This document shows, piece by piece, positions 47,671 through 56,249 of a stretch of 64,000 bases of DNA. Made by a program: the position numbers and the translations under genes. Position 1 is the first letter of the stretch. Every line of letters begins with the position of its first letter. Source of the stretch: DATBLE01 sp050258035 (GTDB taxonomy: Bacteria > Actinomycetota > Thermoleophilia > Gaiellales > Gaiellaceae); NCBI GenBank assembly GCA_050258035.1, contig JBLMYA010000075.1, forward strand, positions 1 through 64,000. The letters run 5' to 3'. Below the pieces are notes generated by a model. The model was given only the letters and a program-made list of their open reading frames with translations. It ran no database searches and was not told the DNA's origin.

Positions 47671-47677
47671 TAGAATA
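47671..47677. promoter_or_regulatory. Overlapping divergent -10 elements (TAGAAT / TATTCT)
   Basis: On the plus strand TAGAAT (47671-47676) ends six bases before GTG 47683 of deoB. On the minus strand TATTCT (47677-47672) ends nine bases before the 42-aa gene. They share five base pairs. Confidence 0.55.
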
Positions 47678-47682
47678 GCTCG

Positions 47683-48849
47683 GTGCCCAGAGCGTGCGTG
47701 ATCGTGCTCGATGCCGTCGGCGCCGGCGCCCTGCCGGACGCGGCAGAATTCGGAGACGAAGGGTCCGACACGCTCGGGAACGTCGCCCGTGCCGTCGGTG
47801 GCCTCGACCTGCCCAATCTGGAGGCGCTCGGGCTCGGCAACGTCGAGGACCTCGAGGGCTGCCCGCCGCAGGCCGGCGCTCCCGCCGTGGCCGGGCGGCT
47901 GATCGAGCGCTCGAAGGGCAAGGACACGACGCTCGGCCACTGGGAGCTGATGGGCATCATCACGCCGCAGGCGCTGCCGACGTACCCGCACGGGTTCCCG
48001 CACGACGTCATCGACCCGTTCATGCACCGCACGGCGCGCGGCGTGCTCGGGAACAGGCCGGCGAGCGGCACGGAGATCATCCAGGAGCTCGGCGAGGAGC
48101 ACCAGGAGACGGGCAAGTGGATCGTCTACACGTCGGCGGACTCGGTCTTCCAGGTCGCCGCGCACGAAGAGACGATCCCGCTCGACGAGCTCTACGAGGG
48201 GTGCCGAACAGCCCGCGAGATCCTCACCGGCAAGCACGCGGTCGGACGGGTGATCGCCCGGCCGTTCGTCGGCGAGCCCGGCAACTACGAGCGCACGCCG
48301 AACCGGCACGACTTCTCGCTCGAGCCCCGGAAGCCCAACTACCTGACCCTCCTCCGCGAGGCCGGCTCCGGCGTCCACGGAGTCGGCAAGATCGGCGACA
48401 TCTTCGCCGGGCAGGACATCGACGAGAGCCACCCGACCAGGTCGAACGTCGAGGGGATCACGAAGACCGAGGAGCTGCTTCAGACCCTCGACGGGGGCCT
48501 CGTGTTCGTCAACCTCGTCGAGACCGACATGCTCTGGGGGCACCGGAACGACCCGATCAACTTTCACCGCTGCCTCCAGGACTTCGACCGGCGGCTGCCC
48601 GACCTGCTCGAGGCGCTCCGCCCGGGCGACCTCCTGATCATCACCTCCGACCACGGCTGCGACCCGACCACGCCGTCCACCGACCACTCTCGCGAGCACG
48701 CAATGCTGCTCGCGTACGTCGCCGGCCGGAACGCGAACGGCGCCCGGCATGACGGCGAGTTCGCCGATGTCGGCGCAACCGTGAACGCCTGGCTGGGGGG
48801 CAAGGCACCGGGCCGCCGGCTTCCCGGCCAGCCGATCGTCGAGAATTGA
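47683..48849 (+). CDS. deoB: Phosphopentomutase
   Basis: A 388-residue alkaline-phosphatase-superfamily enzyme converting (deoxy)ribose-1-phosphate to the 5-phosphate. The N-terminus VIVLDAVGAGALPDA holds the first metal Asp, KDTTLGHWELMG the phosphorylated Thr region, NLVETDMLWGHRND the insert, and ITSDHGCDPTTPSTDHSREH the second metal cluster. It works after the pyrimidine-nucleoside phosphorylase encoded two genes downstream. It has a leaderless start, and the next gene opens at TTG within its stop. Confidence 0.95.
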   Translation: MPRACVIVLDAVGAGALPDAAEFGDEGSDTLGNVARAVGGLDLPNLEALGLGNVEDLEGCPPQAGAPAVAGRLIERSKGKDTTLGHWELMGIITPQALPTYPHGFPHDVIDPFMHRTARGVLGNRPASGTEIIQELGEEHQETGKWIVYTSADSVFQVAAHEETIPLDELYEGCRTAREILTGKHAVGRVIARPFVGEPGNYERTPNRHDFSLEPRKPNYLTLLREAGSGVHGVGKIGDIFAGQDIDESHPTRSNVEGITKTEELLQTLDGGLVFVNLVETDMLWGHRNDPINFHRCLQDFDRRLPDLLEALRPGDLLIITSDHGCDPTTPSTDHSREHAMLLAYVAGRNANGARHDGEFADVGATVNAWLGGKAPGRRLPGQPIVEN

Positions 48850-49634
48850 GAGACGAAGCCGAGCACAGAGGCGACAGCGGGGCTGTCGGCGTCGGTGCGA
48901 GGCGATGCCGTGACGCCGAAGGCGTCAGCGCTCTGAACGATCCGGCGGTCGTGGCGCGTGACTACGCGGACGAGACGCGCCTCTCTGCCCGCATCGCGGC
49001 GCAGCAGCTGCCGTCGACCGGCCCGGACCCACGCCAGATCGCCTTCGAGGCGGTCGCGGAGGTCGAGCCCCAGCTGATCCTCGAGGTCGGGCCCGGCCTG
49101 GGCGAGCTGGCCGAGCGGATGCAGCGTGAGCTCGACGCGCGCGTGGTCGCCGTCGACCAGTCGGAGCGCATGGTCGAGCTGACGAGCGCGCGGGGCGTCG
49201 AGGCGATCGTGGGGAACGTCGAGGACTTGCCGTTCCGCGCCGGGATCTTCGACTGCGCCGTCGCCGCGTGGATGCTCTACCACGTTCCGAACCTCGACCG
49301 AGCAGTCCGCGAGCTGCGCCGGGTACTGCGTCCGGACGGCCGGCTCGTGGCGGTGACGAACAGCGCGCACAGCCAGCGGGAGCTCTGGAGCCTCGTCGGC
49401 TACGAGCCCAGGTACAGCTTCGGCGCCGAGAACGGCGAATGGTCGCTGCTACGTCACTTCACGATCGTGGAGCGACGGGACGTCCACGGCACCGTCACGT
49501 TTCCCGACCGCGACGCAGTGCACCGGTACGTCTCTCACAGCCCGATGGCCGCGCACCTCGCCGACAACCTGCCGGTTTTCGACGGTCCGCTCGTCGCGTC
49601 CCGCCACGCCGTCGTCTTCGTGTGCGAGCCGTGA
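48846..49634 (+). CDS. Class I SAM-dependent methyltransferase between deoB and pdp
   Basis: A Rossmann-fold methyltransferase with motif I LEVGPGLGELAERM, acidic strand VVAVDQSERMVEL, GNVEDLPFRAGIFDCAVAAWMLYHV and the RRVLRPDGRLVAVT motif. Substrate unknown. The start is uncertain: TTG 48846 (262 aa) gives an unconserved N-terminus over two small hairpins (48872-48888 and 48911-48927). The family seems to begin near NDPAVVARDYADE, which would need CTG 48933 or GTG 48951. It is coupled to pdp (GTGA). Confidence 0.75.
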   Translation: MRDEAEHRGDSGAVGVGARRCRDAEGVSALNDPAVVARDYADETRLSARIAAQQLPSTGPDPRQIAFEAVAEVEPQLILEVGPGLGELAERMQRELDARVVAVDQSERMVELTSARGVEAIVGNVEDLPFRAGIFDCAVAAWMLYHVPNLDRAVRELRRVLRPDGRLVAVTNSAHSQRELWSLVGYEPRYSFGAENGEWSLLRHFTIVERRDVHGTVTFPDRDAVHRYVSHSPMAAHLADNLPVFDGPLVASRHAVVFVCEP

Positions 49635-50929
49635 TCCGGCCGGCCGAGCTGATCGAGCGCAAGCGCGACGGAGAGGAGCTGTCCGCCGAGGAGATCCGCG
49701 GGCTCGTCCTCGGCTACACGCGCGACGAGATCCCCGAGTACCAGATGGCCGCGTTCCTGATGGCCGTGTACTTCCGGGGCCTGTCGGGTGCCGAGACCTT
49801 CGCGCTTACGGATGCGATGGTCGCGAGCGGGGAGACGATCGACCTCGGCGCCGCGCTGGGGCGGATGTCGGTCGACAAGCACTCGACCGGCGGTGTAGGA
49901 GACAAGACGTCGATCGCGGTCGGCCCGATCGTGGCGGCCTGCGGCGTGCCCTTCGCGAAGATGAGCGGGCGCGGGCTCGGTCACACCGGGGGGACGATCG
50001 ACAAGCTCGAGGCGATCCCGGGCTACCGCGTCGAGCTGACGATCGGCGAGTTCGTCGAGCAGGTGCGCGAGATCGGGATCGCGATCATCGGTCAGACCGC
50101 CAACCTCGTGCCCGCGGACAAGCGGCTGTACGCGCTCCGCGACGTGACCGCAACGGTCGACAACGTCTCCCTGATCGCAGCGAGCATCATGTCCAAGAAG
50201 CTCGCGGGCGGGGCGGACGCGATCGTGCTCGACGTGAAGGTCGGAGACGGCGCGTTCATGAAGACGATCGACGACGCCCACATGCTTGCCGAGGCGATGA
50301 TCGAGCTCGGCGCGCGCTCGGCGCGCAAGGTGGTCTGCATTGTCACCGACATGGACCAGCCGCTCGGCGGCGCGGTCGGCAACGCGCTCGAGATTCGCGA
50401 GGCGGTCGCGACCATCAAGGGAGAGGGACCGGAGGACTTCACGGAGCTGGTCCTCGCGTCGGTCGCGCACCTGCTCGCCCTGTCCGACCTCGGCGTGGAC
50501 GAGTTCGCCGCCCGCAAGCTCGCCGAGGAGGCGGTCGCCGACGGGTCGGCGCTGGCCGCCTACGAGCGCTGGATCCGGGCACAGGGCGGTGATCCGGACC
50601 CGGATGCGCTTCCGGGGGCCACCGTGGTCCGTCAGGTCGTGTCGCCCCGGGACGGCTTCGTCGAACGCCTGGGGGCGATCGCGATCGGCCATGCCGCGCT
50701 CCACCTCGGTGCCGGCCGACGGACGAAGGAGGACGCGATCGACTACGCGGTCGGCGTCGTCTGCCGCAGGAAGCGGGGCGACGCGGTGTCCACTGGCGAC
50801 GTCCTGGCCGAGGTCCACGCAGCCGACGCCGCGGCCGCCGACGCCGCGGCCGTCGAGGTGCTCGCCGCGTACGAGCTCGGCGTCGAGCCGCCGCGGCGAC
50901 GGCGCATCGTGCTCGACATCATCGGCTAG
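49631..50929 (+). CDS. pdp: Pyrimidine-nucleoside (thymidine) phosphorylase
   Basis: A 432-residue dimeric phosphorylase of the NP-II family, which converts pyrimidine nucleosides and phosphate to base plus (deoxy)ribose-1-phosphate. MAVYFRGLSGAETFALTDAMVASG, the phosphate motif DKHSTGGVGDKTS and SGRGLGHTGGTIDKLEAIPG are diagnostic. Its product is the substrate of DeoB. Length and C-terminal domain are complete. Thymidine-only (DeoA) versus broad specificity cannot be told apart here. Confidence 0.93.
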   Translation: MIRPAELIERKRDGEELSAEEIRGLVLGYTRDEIPEYQMAAFLMAVYFRGLSGAETFALTDAMVASGETIDLGAALGRMSVDKHSTGGVGDKTSIAVGPIVAACGVPFAKMSGRGLGHTGGTIDKLEAIPGYRVELTIGEFVEQVREIGIAIIGQTANLVPADKRLYALRDVTATVDNVSLIAASIMSKKLAGGADAIVLDVKVGDGAFMKTIDDAHMLAEAMIELGARSARKVVCIVTDMDQPLGGAVGNALEIREAVATIKGEGPEDFTELVLASVAHLLALSDLGVDEFAARKLAEEAVADGSALAAYERWIRAQGGDPDPDALPGATVVRQVVSPRDGFVERLGAIAIGHAALHLGAGRRTKEDAIDYAVGVVCRRKRGDAVSTGDVLAEVHAADAAAADAAAVEVLAAYELGVEPPRRRRIVLDIIG

Positions 50930-50934
50930 GGGCC

Positions 50935-51750
50935 GTGCCGGAGCTCCCCGAGGTCGAGACCGAGCGCGGCCGTCTGGCTGCGCAGCTCGAGGGTCGCCGG
51001 ATCGCATCCGTCGAGATCGCCGATCCACGCCTTACACGCCCGGAGGAGCCGGCGTGGATGGCCGCGCGACTCGCGGGGCGGCGCGTGGACAGGGTCGAGA
51101 GGCGGGGCAAGTACCTGGTCGTCCACCTCGGTGAGAGTGATAGTGATTCTCAGGCGGAGGTCCTCCTCGTGCACCTGCGGATGACCGGCGGCTTCCGCTA
51201 CGAGCCGGCGACCCACGAGCGCGCCGTGCTCGAGCTCGGGGACGGCACGCGGATCGCGTATCGGGACCTGCGCCGCTTCGGGACGTGGCTGCTGCTCGAG
51301 CCGGAGGACGCAGAGGCCCACCTCACGATCCGCCTCGGGCCCGAGCCCCTCGGCCGGCGCTTCACCACGGCCTTTCTGGCGGAGCGTCTCCGCGGCCGTC
51401 GCGCGCCGATCAAGGCGGCGATCCTCGACCAGCGGACCGCCGCCGGTCTCGGGAACATCTACGCCGACGAGTCGCTCTGGCACGCACGCATCCATCCGCT
51501 CCGGCCGGCCGGCGGGCTGTCCCTGGAAGAGGTCGGGCGGCTGCGCGAAGGCATCCGCCGGGCCTTGCGGATCGGCATCCGGCGCCGGGGGGCCGACCTC
51601 GGCGACGGCGCCTACGCCGGCGGTCGGATGCAGCACGAGTTCCGCGTCTACGGGCGTGCCGGCGAGTCGTGCGACCGGTGCGGGACGCCGATCGAGAAGA
51701 CCCGCGCCGGAGGGCGTGGAACCTGGTACTGCCCGAGGTGCCAGGTGTGA
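50935..51750 (+). CDS. mutM: Formamidopyrimidine-DNA glycosylase
   Basis: A 271-residue base-excision enzyme for oxidised purines. After removal of Met it starts with the catalytic Pro (PELPEVETE), and Glu3 and a Lys near residue 57-60 (RRGKYLVV) are present. The helix-two-turn-helix has GLGNIYADESLW, and the C-terminal zinc finger is CDRCGTPIEKT...WYCPRC. It follows pdp after five bases, and recO, with its own promoter, comes next. Confidence 0.93.
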   Translation: MPELPEVETERGRLAAQLEGRRIASVEIADPRLTRPEEPAWMAARLAGRRVDRVERRGKYLVVHLGESDSDSQAEVLLVHLRMTGGFRYEPATHERAVLELGDGTRIAYRDLRRFGTWLLLEPEDAEAHLTIRLGPEPLGRRFTTAFLAERLRGRRAPIKAAILDQRTAAGLGNIYADESLWHARIHPLRPAGGLSLEEVGRLREGIRRALRIGIRRRGADLGDGAYAGGRMQHEFRVYGRAGESCDRCGTPIEKTRAGGRGTWYCPRCQV

Positions 51751-51764
51751 GCAGACCACAGCAC

Positions 51765-51770
51765 TAGACT
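51765..51770 (+). promoter_or_regulatory. -10 element (TAGACT) of recO
   Basis: TAGACT ends seven bases before GTG 51778. No Shine-Dalgarno is present. Confidence 0.55.
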
Positions 51771-51777
51771 CGGGAGC

Positions 51778-52515
51778 GTGGCCCGGAGCTACAAGACGGA
51801 GGCGGTCGTGCTCCGCTCGATCCGGTACGCGGAGGCCGACCGCATCCTGCACCTCTACACCGGCGACCGCGGCCGGGTGGGGGCGATCGCGAAGGGGATC
51901 CGGAAGACGACCTCGCGGGTCGGCGGCCGCCTCGAGCCGCTCGGCCACGTGGAGCTCGTCCTCCACCAGGGCAGCGGCGAGCTGCACACCGTCACCGGCG
52001 TCGAGCTGATCCGCCCGCACGCGTCGACGCGTGACGACCCGTACCGGCTCGCGGTCGGGCTGGTCGGCGCCGAGGCGATGCTGCGGCTCTTCACCGAGCA
52101 GGAGGCGAACGAGCGCGCGTTCGCGGCGCTCACCCGGTTCCTCGACGTGCTCGACGACACCCCGGCAGGCGTTCGGCCCGACCTCGACCCGCTGGGGCTG
52201 GCATTCCAGCTCAAGCTCCTGTGGCTGTCGGGCTACCACCCGCACCTCGGGAGCTGTGCGGAGTGCGGCTCGGAGGGACCGCTCGTCGGCTACTCGGCGC
52301 GAGCGGGAGGGACGGTGTGCGGGGCCTGCAGCGCCGGTGCGCTCGCCGTCTCGGCCGCCGGCATCGCCGGGCTCGAGGCGCTCCTGCGCAGCCCGCTGGC
52401 GGACGCCCGATCCGCGGGCTTGTCCGAGCGGAGCGCACGGGAGGCGCTCGGGGTGATCACCGCCTCGTACGAGGAGCACGGCGGCTTCCGGCTCCGGACC
52501 CTGAAGGCGGGATGA
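51778..52515 (+). CDS. recO: DNA repair protein RecO
   Basis: A 245-residue protein with an N-terminal OB fold (YKTEAVVLRSIRYAEADRILHLYT), a helical middle and a zinc site CAECG...CGACS (about residues 160-182). RecO loads RecA at gaps with RecR. Length and motifs are standard. Its stop overlaps a GNAT gene (ATGA). Confidence 0.92.
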   Translation: MARSYKTEAVVLRSIRYAEADRILHLYTGDRGRVGAIAKGIRKTTSRVGGRLEPLGHVELVLHQGSGELHTVTGVELIRPHASTRDDPYRLAVGLVGAEAMLRLFTEQEANERAFAALTRFLDVLDDTPAGVRPDLDPLGLAFQLKLLWLSGYHPHLGSCAECGSEGPLVGYSARAGGTVCGACSAGALAVSAAGIAGLEALLRSPLADARSAGLSERSAREALGVITASYEEHGGFRLRTLKAG

Positions 52516-52931
52516 GCAGACCGCTCGAGGGCGGATACGACCTGGACGACGATCCTGGCAGGATCGACGTCGATGCGGTTCACGCGTTCCTGACCCAGTC
52601 GTACTGGGCGGAAGGGCGGTCGCGCGAGACGGTCGAGCGCCTCGTGCGCGAGGCGCAGCGAGTCGTCGGCCTGTACCACGACGGTCGGCAGGTGGGCTTC
52701 TGTCGAGCGGTCTCTGACGACGCGTCCGTGACCTACCTCGCCGACGTCTACGTGCTTCCCGAGCATCGCGGCCGGGGTCTCGGCGTCGAGCTCGTCCGCG
52801 AGATGATCGAGAACGGTCCGTACGCGCGGCGGCGGTGGCTCCTGCACACGCGCGACGCGCACGACCTCTACCGGCGCTTCGGCTTCGGGGTGCCGGGCGA
52901 GCGTCTGATGGAGCGCCCTCCTGCTGCCTGA
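52512..52931 (+). CDS. GNAT family N-acetyltransferase
   Basis: A 139-residue acetyltransferase. The acetyl-CoA motif A is VYVLPEHRGRGLGVELVREMIE, preceded by VGFCRAVSDDASVTYLADV and followed by LYRRFGFGVP. The N-terminus resembles YpeA/YjdJ-type small GNATs (the IDVDAVHAFLTQSYWAEGRS segment). Substrate unknown. It is translationally coupled to recO, and the MFS gene starts ten bases after its stop. Confidence 0.88.
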   Translation: MSRPLEGGYDLDDDPGRIDVDAVHAFLTQSYWAEGRSRETVERLVREAQRVVGLYHDGRQVGFCRAVSDDASVTYLADVYVLPEHRGRGLGVELVREMIENGPYARRRWLLHTRDAHDLYRRFGFGVPGERLMERPPAA

Positions 52932-52941
52932 GCGGCGCCGG

Positions 52942-54273
52942 TTGCTGACGATCGCGGTCGCGGCGTCCGTTGCGGTCGCGTTCGCCGACTCGTCGATCGT
53001 CGTCCTCGCGCTCCCGGACCTCTACGGGGCGTTCAACACCTCGATCGTCGGCGTCTCGTGGGTCATCACCTCGTACAACCTGGTGGTCGCGGTCGCGACC
53101 GCTCTCATCGCCGCCCTCTCCCGTCATCTCGACCCACGACGCTGGGCGCAGGTCGGCCTGGCGCTCTTCACGGCGGCCTCGATCGGCTGCGCGGCCTCGT
53201 GGTCGCTGCCGGCCCTGATCGTCTTCCGCTGCGTCCAGGGCCTCGGGGCGGCGTTCCTGCTGGCGACGTCGATCTCCCTGCTCGGCGGTCTGGTCGGTTC
53301 CCGCGAGCGGGGCATCGCCCTGTGGACGAACGTCGCCGTGCTCGGAGCTGCGCTGGGGCCGGTCCTCGGCGGCGTCCTCACGCAGCTCTTCGACTGGCGG
53401 GCGATCTTCGTCGTGCAGGCGCCGGTCGCGGGCGTCGCCCTGCTCGCCACCGCTGCCGGCGCCGTCGCGCTCCAGACCGAGGAGCATCGACGGCGCGGTC
53501 ACGGAGCGCTGGCCGCCGACACCGCCCTCGGCTTCGTCTTCGCCGCGCTCGTCGGCGCGCTCTTCCTCGCGGTGCTGCTCGTGATCACCGTCTGGGGCCT
53601 CGAGCCGATCGTCGGCGCGGTCGTGGTCAGCGCCCTCCCGGCCGGCACGATCGCGGCACGGCCGGTCGAGAGGGGCCTGCCGCCCTGGCAGGCGGTCGCC
53701 GGAGGCGTGGTCCTGCTCGCCGCCGGGCTCCTGGCACTCGCCCTCCTGCCGCGTGTCTCGAGCCTGCTCGTCGCCCTCGCTCTCGCCTTCTGCGGGCTGG
53801 GGATCGGCCTCGCGGTGCCCGTGCTCACCAGAATCGCCCTGCACCAGGACACCGGGCTCGTCCGCAGTGGGGCGATCACCGTCTCAGCGCGTCACGCCGG
53901 TCTCGTGCTCGCCCTTGCGCTCGTAGCGCCGCTCCTGACGAACTCGCTCGACCGAGCCGGCGAGCGCGCCCTGCTCGGCGGAACGAAGGAGATCCTCGAC
54001 GCCAACGTCCCGCTGCGGAAGAAGGTGCCGATCGCGCTCTCCCTGCGCGACGCACTCCAGTCGGCGAAGAAGGGGGAGGTGCCCGACCTGCGCAAGCCGT
54101 TCGACGACGCGGGTGCCGGGTCGAACGACAACGTCCGCCACGCGCGGGACTCGCTGATCACCACCCTCGAGTCGGCGCTGACCCGGGGATTCAGGTCGGC
54201 GTTCGCACTCGCGGCGCTGTTCGCCCTCCTGGCGCTGATCCCGGCGCTCAGGCTGCGCAGGAGGCCGACGTGA
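52942..54273 (+). CDS. Major facilitator superfamily permease
   Basis: A 443-residue membrane protein with about 12 helices. It has the DHA2/EmrB-like start (FADSSIVVLALPDLYGAF, WVITSYNLVVAVATAL), FRCVQGLGAAFLLATSISLL in helix 4 and GPVLGGVLTQLFDWRAIF, the antiporter motif C region. A long non-membrane loop (about 340-415) with charged residues interrupts the last helices, which is unusual. Likely an exporter; substrate unknown. The TTG start is uncertain; CTG 52921 is the only earlier option before a stop. Its end overlaps the next gene (GTGA). Confidence 0.82.
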   Translation: MLTIAVAASVAVAFADSSIVVLALPDLYGAFNTSIVGVSWVITSYNLVVAVATALIAALSRHLDPRRWAQVGLALFTAASIGCAASWSLPALIVFRCVQGLGAAFLLATSISLLGGLVGSRERGIALWTNVAVLGAALGPVLGGVLTQLFDWRAIFVVQAPVAGVALLATAAGAVALQTEEHRRRGHGALAADTALGFVFAALVGALFLAVLLVITVWGLEPIVGAVVVSALPAGTIAARPVERGLPPWQAVAGGVVLLAAGLLALALLPRVSSLLVALALAFCGLGIGLAVPVLTRIALHQDTGLVRSGAITVSARHAGLVLALALVAPLLTNSLDRAGERALLGGTKEILDANVPLRKKVPIALSLRDALQSAKKGEVPDLRKPFDDAGAGSNDNVRHARDSLITTLESALTRGFRSAFALAALFALLALIPALRLRRRPT

Positions 54274-54674
54274 GACGCCTCGCCGTCCTGCTCGGCCTTG
54301 CCGCGACGCTCCTGGTCGTCGAGCTCGCGCTCGGGGCGATCCACTTCGGACAGCCGAAGCTGGCCGATCCGTGCACGACGAAGCCCGCGTTCAAGGGCGG
54401 TGGTCTCGACGGCGAGATCCAGCGGTTCGCGCTCAGCGGCCTGAACGGAGCCGCGTGCAAACTGCACACGACCCGCGAGGAGCTCGTGCTCTCGTTCGTC
54501 CCCGCCGCGGGGACGAAGCGCGTGCGCTGGGACCGGCCGACGATCGAGAACGCCCTGCGCTCGGGGTTCGACCAGGCATTCCACGACACCGAGCAGCGCG
54601 GCGTCGCCGGATTCGTCATCGGCCACATCCTCGAGGTCGTCCTCGGCGCCCCGCTCGACTACTTCCTGGACTGA
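54270..54674 (+). CDS. Hypothetical anchored or secreted protein
   Basis: A 134-residue protein with an N-terminal hydrophobic segment (about 4-24) and a soluble part with two Cys (DPCTTKPAF and AACKLHTT), which could form a disulfide outside the membrane. I do not recognise it. Its start overlaps the MFS stop, so it is probably an extracytoplasmic partner of that permease. A GC hairpin follows its stop after two bases. Confidence 0.7.
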   Translation: MRRLAVLLGLAATLLVVELALGAIHFGQPKLADPCTTKPAFKGGGLDGEIQRFALSGLNGAACKLHTTREELVLSFVPAAGTKRVRWDRPTIENALRSGFDQAFHDTEQRGVAGFVIGHILEVVLGAPLDYFLD

Positions 54675-54676
54675 GC

Positions 54677-54700
54677 GCGGGGGAACCAGGCTTCCCCCGC
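54677..54700. repeat. Intergenic GC hairpin (GCGGGGGAA/TTCCCCCGC)
   Basis: A 9-bp perfect stem with loop CCAGGC right after the stop codon, followed by GAGCCCCCTCC. It closely resembles the hairpin after ppdK at 62697-62724 in both stem and flanking C-run. The 150 bases beyond it, up to the end of glyS, show nothing I can identify. Confidence 0.55.
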
Positions 54701-54850
54701 GAGCCCCCTCCTCCGCTCGCTCGCTGCGCTCGCATCGCCTGCTGACGGCAAGCAGTGGCGTGCCGCGCGCGCACAGGTCGGTCGCGGCGACGAATGTTCG
54801 AGGCGAGACCTGCGGTCCGTCTGCCCGTGTGCCTCGTGCGACCGCGTCGT

Positions 54851-56224
54851 CTAGTCCCGCTTTGGCGTCGTCCAGGGCTTGCGGAGCTCGTCCGCGAGCC
54901 GCGACGCGACCTGCGCGATCGCGACCCGCTCCTGGGCGAGCGAGTCGCGCTCGCGGATCGTGACGGTGTCGTCCTCGAGCGTCTGCTCGTCGACCGTGAA
55001 CGCGAAGGGCGTGCCGATCTCGTCCTGACGGCGGTAGCGGCGGCCGATCGCGCCTGCCTCGTCGTACTCCACGTACGTCTCCTCGCGGAGCTCCTCGTGG
55101 AGCGCGCGGGCCCTCTCGACCATGGCGGCGTCCTTCGCGATCAGCGGCAGCACCGCCGCCTTGACCGGCGCAAGGCGAGGGTGGAGCCGCAGCACCGTCC
55201 GTTCCCGCTCGCCCACGACCTCCTCGTCGTAGGCGTCGACGAGGAATGCGAGCAGCGACCGGTCGACGCCGCCGGCGGGCTCGATCACGTGCGGGACGAA
55301 GCGCTCGCCCGTGCCCGCGTCGACCCATTCGAGCTTGGTGCCGGAGAACTCCGTGTGCTGCGTCAGGTCGTACGCGCCCCGGTTCGCGATCCCCTCGAGC
55401 TCCGACCAGCCGATCGGGAACAGGTACTCGATGTCGCTCGTCCCGCTCGAGTAGTGCGACAGCTCGTCCGCCTCGTGCGGGCGGACGCGGAGGTGGCTCT
55501 CGCGCAGCCCGTAGCGCGTATACCAGCCGAGCCGCTCGTCGATCCAGTACCGGTACCACTGCTCGGCCTCGTCCGGCGGGACGAAGTACTCCATCTCCAT
55601 CTGCTCGAACTCGCGCGTCCGGAACAGGAAGTTCCCCGGCGTGATCTCGTTGCGGAACGACTTGCCGATCTGCGCGATGCCGAACGGCGGCTTGCGCCGG
55701 GCGAGCTGCGCGACGTTCTTGAAGTTGACGAAGATGCCCTGCGCCGTCTCCGGCCGCAGGTAGGCGAGCGACGAGGTCTCCTCGACGGCGCCGAGATGCG
55801 TGGAGAGCATCAGGTTGAACAGGCGTGGCTCGGTCAGGTCGCACTCCGGCGTCTCGCCCGGGCGCTTGCTCGGCCTTCGCCCGCAGCGCACCTCCTCGTG
55901 CTGGGGATCGGCGAGGTGGTCGGCGCGGAAGCGGAGCTTGCACGTCCGGCAGTCGACCAGCGGGTCGCTGAAGCCGGACACGTGGCCGGACGCCTCCCAC
56001 ACGCGTGGGTGCAGGACGATCGCCGAGTCCAGGGCGACGATGTCGTCTCGCTCCTGAACCATCGCCTCGAGCCAGCGCGCCTTGACGTTGTTCTTGAGCA
56101 GGACGCCGTAGTGGCCGTAGTCGTACGCCGAGCCCAGCCCGCCGTAGATCTCCGACGACGGGAAGACGAACCCGCGCCGCCGGCACAGCGAGACGATCTT
56201 GTCCATGGTCGCCGTGTCGGGCAT
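54851..56224 (-). CDS. glyS: Glycyl-tRNA synthetase, dimeric type
   Basis: A 457-residue single-chain class II GlyRS (the alpha-2 form of Actinomycetota, archaea and eukaryotes). GFVFPSSEIYGG and GSAYDYGHYGVLLKNN open the domain, a Cys-containing insert CRTCKLRF...VRCGRR (about 93-115) suggests zinc, motif 2 is KSFRNEITPGNF and motif 3 region EPAGGVDRSLLAFL. A C-terminal anticodon-binding domain ends the protein. A possible TAACGT -10 ends nine bases before its ATG. Confidence 0.95.
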   Translation of the reverse strand: MPDTATMDKIVSLCRRRGFVFPSSEIYGGLGSAYDYGHYGVLLKNNVKARWLEAMVQERDDIVALDSAIVLHPRVWEASGHVSGFSDPLVDCRTCKLRFRADHLADPQHEEVRCGRRPSKRPGETPECDLTEPRLFNLMLSTHLGAVEETSSLAYLRPETAQGIFVNFKNVAQLARRKPPFGIAQIGKSFRNEITPGNFLFRTREFEQMEMEYFVPPDEAEQWYRYWIDERLGWYTRYGLRESHLRVRPHEADELSHYSSGTSDIEYLFPIGWSELEGIANRGAYDLTQHTEFSGTKLEWVDAGTGERFVPHVIEPAGGVDRSLLAFLVDAYDEEVVGERERTVLRLHPRLAPVKAAVLPLIAKDAAMVERARALHEELREETYVEYDEAGAIGRRYRRQDEIGTPFAFTVDEQTLEDDTVTIRERDSLAQERVAIAQVASRLADELRKPWTTPKRD

Positions 56225-56233
56225 GGGCCGGAC

Positions 56234-56239
56234 ACGTTA
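56234..56239 (-). promoter_or_regulatory. Possible -10 element (TAACGT) of glyS
   Basis: Minus-strand TAACGT ends nine bases before ATG 56224. It lies 11 bases from the end of the upstream sensor kinase gene. Confidence 0.4.
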
Positions 56240-56249
56240 ACCGCGGCGG

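Noticed and set aside
54701..54850. Small gene between the secreted protein and glyS
   Set aside because: Frames on both strands are short or lack starts with signals, and codon bias is absent.
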